Shown here: piece after piece, positions 61,303 to 64,000 of the stretch
Numbering within the stretch: position 1 is the first letter of the stretch
Layout of the letters: every line of letters begins with the position of its first letter
From: Chryseobacterium sp.
GTDB lineage: Bacteria > Bacteroidota > Bacteroidia > Flavobacteriales > Weeksellaceae
NCBI GenBank assembly: GCA_003248755.1
Contig: QFQW01000001.1
Location: 1 to 64,000 of the forward strand
DNA length: 64,000 nt
Reading direction: 5' to 3'
Program-made: the position numbers and the translations under genes
Notes under the pieces: model-generated
What the model was told of the DNA's origin: nothing
Seen by the model: the letters and a program-made list of their open reading frames with translations, nothing else
The model's database searches: none

Positions 61303-62241
61303 ATGTCAGATCAAGCAAGTTATTTGTTTTCTACGAGAACCAGCCACGAGTTGGCAGAAAAAATCGCTCAGTCTTATGGGCAGCCATTGGGAAAAATCAA
61401 TATTCAGCATTTCAGTGACGGAGAATTTGAGCCTGTGCTGGAACAATCCGTAAGAGGCGCAAGGGTTTTTCTTATTGCGTCCACGTTTCCGCCAGCTGAC
61501 AACCTTCTGGAATTATTGCTGATGATTGATGCTGCAAAGAGAGCATCAGCCAAAAACATTACTGTTGTAATTCCTTACTACGGATTGGCAAGACAAGATA
61601 GAAAAGACAAGCCAAGAGCGCCAATCGGGGCAAAGCTAGTAGCAAATCTATTAACAGCAGCCGGGGCAACAAGGATTATGACAATGGATCTTCACGCAGA
61701 CCAGATTCAGGGCTTTTTCGAGATTCCTGTGGATCACCTTTATGCATCCACGATTTTCGTAGATTACATCCAGTCACTTAAATTGGACAATCTGACCATT
61801 GCATCACCGGATATGGGGGGAGCCAAGCGAGCAAAAAATTATGCAGGACATCTTGGAGCAGATGTGGTTATCTGTTATAAGGAAAGAAAAAAAGCCAATG
61901 TGGTAGAGGAAATGTTCCTGATCGGTGATGTAACCGATAAAAACGTGATTCTAATTGACGATATGATTGACACGGCAGGAACACTTTGCAAGGCAGCTGA
62001 CATTCTGATGGAAAAAGGCGCGCGATCTGTAAGAGCAATGGCAACACATGGTGTACTTTCCGGAAAAGCTTATGAGAATATCGAGAGTTCTAAATTGCTG
62101 GAAGTCATTGTGACAGATTCCATCCCTCAGAAAATAGAAAAATCGTCTAAAATAAAGGTGCTTTCCTGCGCATCGCTCTTTGCAGATGTGATGAATAGTG
62201 TACACGAACATAAATCGATAAGTGATAAGTTCATTATTTAA
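61303..62241 (+). CDS. prs: Ribose-phosphate pyrophosphokinase (PRPP synthetase)
   Basis: A 312-residue enzyme making PRPP from ribose 5-phosphate and ATP, for nucleotides, histidine and NAD. It has the Prs start YLFSTRTSHELAEKIAQSYG, NITVVIPYYGLARQDRKDKP, the metal/substrate-binding MTMDLHADQIQGFFEIPVDH and the PRPP loop VILIDDMIDTAGTLCKAADI. Normal length. It precedes rplY by 44 bp on the same strand, an order common in bacteria, but rplY also has its own -7 box. Confidence 0.96.
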   Translation: MSDQASYLFSTRTSHELAEKIAQSYGQPLGKINIQHFSDGEFEPVLEQSVRGARVFLIASTFPPADNLLELLLMIDAAKRASAKNITVVIPYYGLARQDRKDKPRAPIGAKLVANLLTAAGATRIMTMDLHADQIQGFFEIPVDHLYASTIFVDYIQSLKLDNLTIASPDMGGAKRAKNYAGHLGADVVICYKERKKANVVEEMFLIGDVTDKNVILIDDMIDTAGTLCKAADILMEKGARSVRAMATHGVLSGKAYENIESSKLLEVIVTDSIPQKIEKSSKIKVLSCASLFADVMNSVHEHKSISDKFII

Positions 62242-62251
62242 AAAAAATCAG

Positions 62252-62259
62252 TATATTTG
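62252..62259 (+). promoter_or_regulatory. Candidate -7 element of rplY
   Basis: TATATTTG matches TAnnTTTG, 26 bp before the rplY ATG; no clear -33 partner. Confidence 0.45.
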
Positions 62260-62285
62260 CAACCTCAAATTTTAATCATTATATA

Positions 62286-62918
62286 ATGAAATCAATTACA
62301 ATTCAAGGTACAAAAAGAGAAAGCGTGGGCAAAAAGTCTACTAAAGCTTTACGTGATGCTGAATTAGTTCCTTGTGTTGTTTACGGAGGTGAGGCTCCTT
62401 TGAACTTCTCTGCAGAAGAGAAAGCTTTCAAAGGCTTGGTTTACACTCCTGAAGCACACACGGTATCTATTGAGGTTGACGGAAAAACAATCCCTGCTGT
62501 TCTTCAGGACATCCAATTCCACCCAATTACAGACAAAATTATCCACGCTGATTTCTATCAGTTAAGTGCAGACAAACCAGTTATTATGGAAGTTCCTGTA
62601 AGAATTACGGGGCGTTCCAAAGGTGTTGTTGCCGGTGGTGTTTTAAGACAAACTTACAGAAAACTAAAAGTAAAGGCTATTCCGGCTAACCTACCAGACG
62701 AGATCGTTGTAGATATTACACCGCTTAAGATTGGAAACAAGTTCTATGTAGAGAGTCTTAAAAATGATCAATATTCTTTTATGCATCCAGACAATGCAGT
62801 AGTTGTTGCTGTTAAGATGTCTAGAAATGCTAGCAAAAATGCTGCTGCAGGACAAGATGATGACGATGAAGAAGAAGTAGTAGTAGATTCTGCTCCAGAA
62901 GCAACTTCTGCAGAATAA
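62286..62918 (+). CDS. rplY: 50S ribosomal protein L25/general stress protein Ctc
   Basis: A 210-residue long-form L25 (CTC), which binds 5S rRNA. N-terminal L25 beta-barrel begins MKSITIQGTKRESVGKKSTK and runs to ~residue 95 (VLQDIQFHPITDKIIHADFY); the TL5-like second domain follows (VPVRITGRSKGVVAGGVLRQ, LPDEIVVDITPLKIGNKFYV). The C-terminal ~25 residues are acidic and disordered (GQDDDDEEEVVVDSAPEA). It follows prs and ends in a good terminator. Confidence 0.96.
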   Translation: MKSITIQGTKRESVGKKSTKALRDAELVPCVVYGGEAPLNFSAEEKAFKGLVYTPEAHTVSIEVDGKTIPAVLQDIQFHPITDKIIHADFYQLSADKPVIMEVPVRITGRSKGVVAGGVLRQTYRKLKVKAIPANLPDEIVVDITPLKIGNKFYVESLKNDQYSFMHPDNAVVVAVKMSRNASKNAAAGQDDDDEEEVVVDSAPEATSAE

Positions 62919-62945
62919 TAATTTAATTATTATAGTATAATATTA

Positions 62946-62975
62946 AGCCGTAGGATATTTCTACGGCTTTTTTTA
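62946..62975 (+). terminator. Rho-independent terminator of rplY
   Basis: Stem AAGCCGTAG (62946-62954) / CTACGGCTT (62962-62970) with a 7-nt loop, then a T run. Confidence 0.9.
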
Positions 62976-63006
62976 TATCTTTATTTAAAATTTTAAAAAA
63001 AATATT

Positions 63007-63828
63007 ATGAAAAAACTTCTACTGACGGCTTTATTTTTACCAATTTTTGGAATTGCCCAAACCTCTGTTTTTACGGAAAGCTTTGAAGAAATCACAGATT
63101 TGGAAAGTGCTGGTTGGACATTATATAATGATGCAAACACACCATTTGGTACATATGCCACAATGTTTCCCAAAGCTTGGAATATTATATCTTGGGTTTC
63201 AGAAAGTGGTAATACCGTTGCCAGTGCACCTTCTTGGTTCACTGTTGTTGCCCCTGCAGACCGTTGGATGATCACGCCTTCTATTACCTTGCCTGCAAAC
63301 TCAACAATTTCTCTGGATTTTTTTGCCAGATCAAGTGATGTTAGCCCTTATGATGATGGATTCAAAGTAAAGATCTCTACAAGTAATACTGCAAAAGCTT
63401 CTTTTACAAATATATTGGCAGTTGCTCATGCAGTCAATTCTCCTATAGCGGATCTTACACCATACACCGTAGATCTTTCGGCCTATGCTGGGCAGACAAT
63501 TTACCTATCATGGGTCAACGATTATACAAATGGTAATGTTTTAAGTGTAGATGATATAGATGTAACCGCTACACCATTAATGGCAGTAAATGATGTCAAC
63601 AAAAAAAATATGACTGTATATCCTAATCCTGCTTCAGATTATTTTATCATTAATAACGCCAGCGATGTTGTTTCAGTTAAAGTGTATGATATATCTGGAA
63701 AAGTTGTGAAATCTAAGCAGGTAGCAGTTGATAACAAGTTTGATATTTCCAATCTTGAAAATGGAGTTTACACAGTTTCTATCGAAACTAAAACAGGAAC
63801 CGTAAGCAAAAAATTGATTAAGAAATAA
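63007..63828 (+). CDS. Type IX-secreted protein with choice-of-anchor J domain
   Basis: A 273-residue exported protein. Signal peptide MKKLLLTALFLPIFGIAQ; a jelly-roll-like choice-of-anchor J (cleaved adhesin) domain at ~21-190, with FTESFEEITDLESAGWTLYN, ADRWMITPSITLPANSTISL and YLSWVNDYTNG; and a ~70-residue type A T9SS sorting tail at ~200-273 with VYPNPASDYFIINN, VKVYDISGKVV and LENGVYTVSIETKTGTVSKK. The tail is recognised and cut by the type IX secretion system to place proteins on the cell surface or outside. The ligand is unknown. It is monocistronic, between two terminators. Confidence 0.92.
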   Translation: MKKLLLTALFLPIFGIAQTSVFTESFEEITDLESAGWTLYNDANTPFGTYATMFPKAWNIISWVSESGNTVASAPSWFTVVAPADRWMITPSITLPANSTISLDFFARSSDVSPYDDGFKVKISTSNTAKASFTNILAVAHAVNSPIADLTPYTVDLSAYAGQTIYLSWVNDYTNGNVLSVDDIDVTATPLMAVNDVNKKNMTVYPNPASDYFIINNASDVVSVKVYDISGKVVKSKQVAVDNKFDISNLENGVYTVSIETKTGTVSKKLIKK

Positions 63829-63858
63829 CTTATAAATCTTACTTCAAATTTATATAAG

Positions 63859-63885
63859 AGCCTCTTGTAAAAGAGGCTTTTTTTT
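63859..63885 (+). terminator. Rho-independent terminator of the T9SS-cargo gene
   Basis: Stem AGCCTCTT-GTAA-AAGAGGCT, perfect with a GTAA tetraloop, then TTTTTTT. Confidence 0.9.
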
Positions 63886-63932
63886 GCCCAAAATTTAGTT
63901 TTTTTACGTCAACTTTTGGCGTTATGCCCTAT

Positions 63933-63940
63933 TAGATTTG
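63933..63940 (+). promoter_or_regulatory. Candidate -7 element of the last, partial gene
   Basis: TAGATTTG matches TAnnTTTG, 19 bp before the ATG at 63960. Confidence 0.4.
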
Positions 63941-63959
63941 TCCCAAAAGAGAAATCAAT

Positions 63960-64000
63960 ATGGATAAAATTACACAACAAAGAATTCAGAAACTTCATCC
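63960..64000 (+). CDS. Start of a further gene, cut by the window edge
   Basis: ATG at 63960 opens a frame reading MDKITQQRIQKLHP before the window ends. This resembles the start of small M15-type peptidoglycan peptidases of Bacteroidota, but 13 residues are too few to be sure. Confidence 0.4.
   Translation, partial: MDKITQQRIQKLH

Noticed and set aside
1..64000. rRNA, tRNA, CRISPR array, transposase or prophage genes
   Set aside because: No matching motifs, cloverleaf-like stems, spaced repeats or recombinase motifs were recognised by reading.

Overview
This window looks like a chromosomal segment of a low-GC member of the Bacteroidota, class Flavobacteriia, most likely the Chryseobacterium/Epilithonimonas group (Weeksellaceae). 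The reasons are the TAnnTTTG-type -7 boxes, leaders without obvious Shine-Dalgarno sites, many TonB-dependent outer-membrane receptors, a GLPGLI protein, two DUF3078 proteins, the XrtF exosortase pair, a type IX secretion sorting tail and a flavobacterial-style dcw cluster. The genus is an inference. No rRNA, tRNA, CRISPR array or transposase was seen.

Layout. 1-3223: a truncated GLPGLI gene after a TonB-receptor-like barrel, both on the minus strand. 3460-11835: housekeeping genes (cupin/JmjC-like protein, gdhA, dprA, rhomboid, two DUF3078 proteins, msrA, ROK kinase). 11911-21302: an iron/siderophore-type region with three TonB receptors and two paralogous PepSY membrane proteins, four of them forming an alternating receptor-PepSY-receptor-PepSY operon. 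21451-24832: secA and a small DUF2795 protein. 24963-31894: a sugar-nucleotide epimerase, a DUF2797 protein, a WG-repeat lipoprotein, an AsmA-like protein and a predicted phosphotransferase. 31952-33255: exosortase XrtF and its associated membrane protein, separated by 347 bp holding a possible 29-codon ORF. 33252-42336: a CDF transporter, asd, a His-containing membrane protein, another TonB receptor, nadC/nadB, a ParE-type toxin-antitoxin pair and a nitroreductase-family protein.

42531-60418 is the division and cell-wall (dcw) cluster: mraZ, rsmH, ftsL, ftsI, murE, mraY, murD, ftsW, murG, a lipoprotein, murC, ftsQ, a GxxExxY gene, ftsA, ftsZ, yqeY. Together these genes convert UDP-MurNAc into lipid II with meso-diaminopimelate (the MurE DNPR motif is present), flip or polymerise and crosslink it, and build the FtsA/FtsZ division ring. 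Three points stand out. A run of 10-bp AAAAGTGG-type repeats sits over the mraZ promoter (a MraZ operator). murG has an in-frame TAA at codon 126, in place of the conserved Glu of the EQN motif. A GxxExxY gene framed by two nested, nearly perfect inverted repeats lies between ftsQ and ftsA. Short hairpin repeats of two families fill several gaps between these genes.

60701-64000: bacilliredoxin, a structured intergenic region, prs, rplY, a type IX-secreted protein and the first 13 codons of a further gene.
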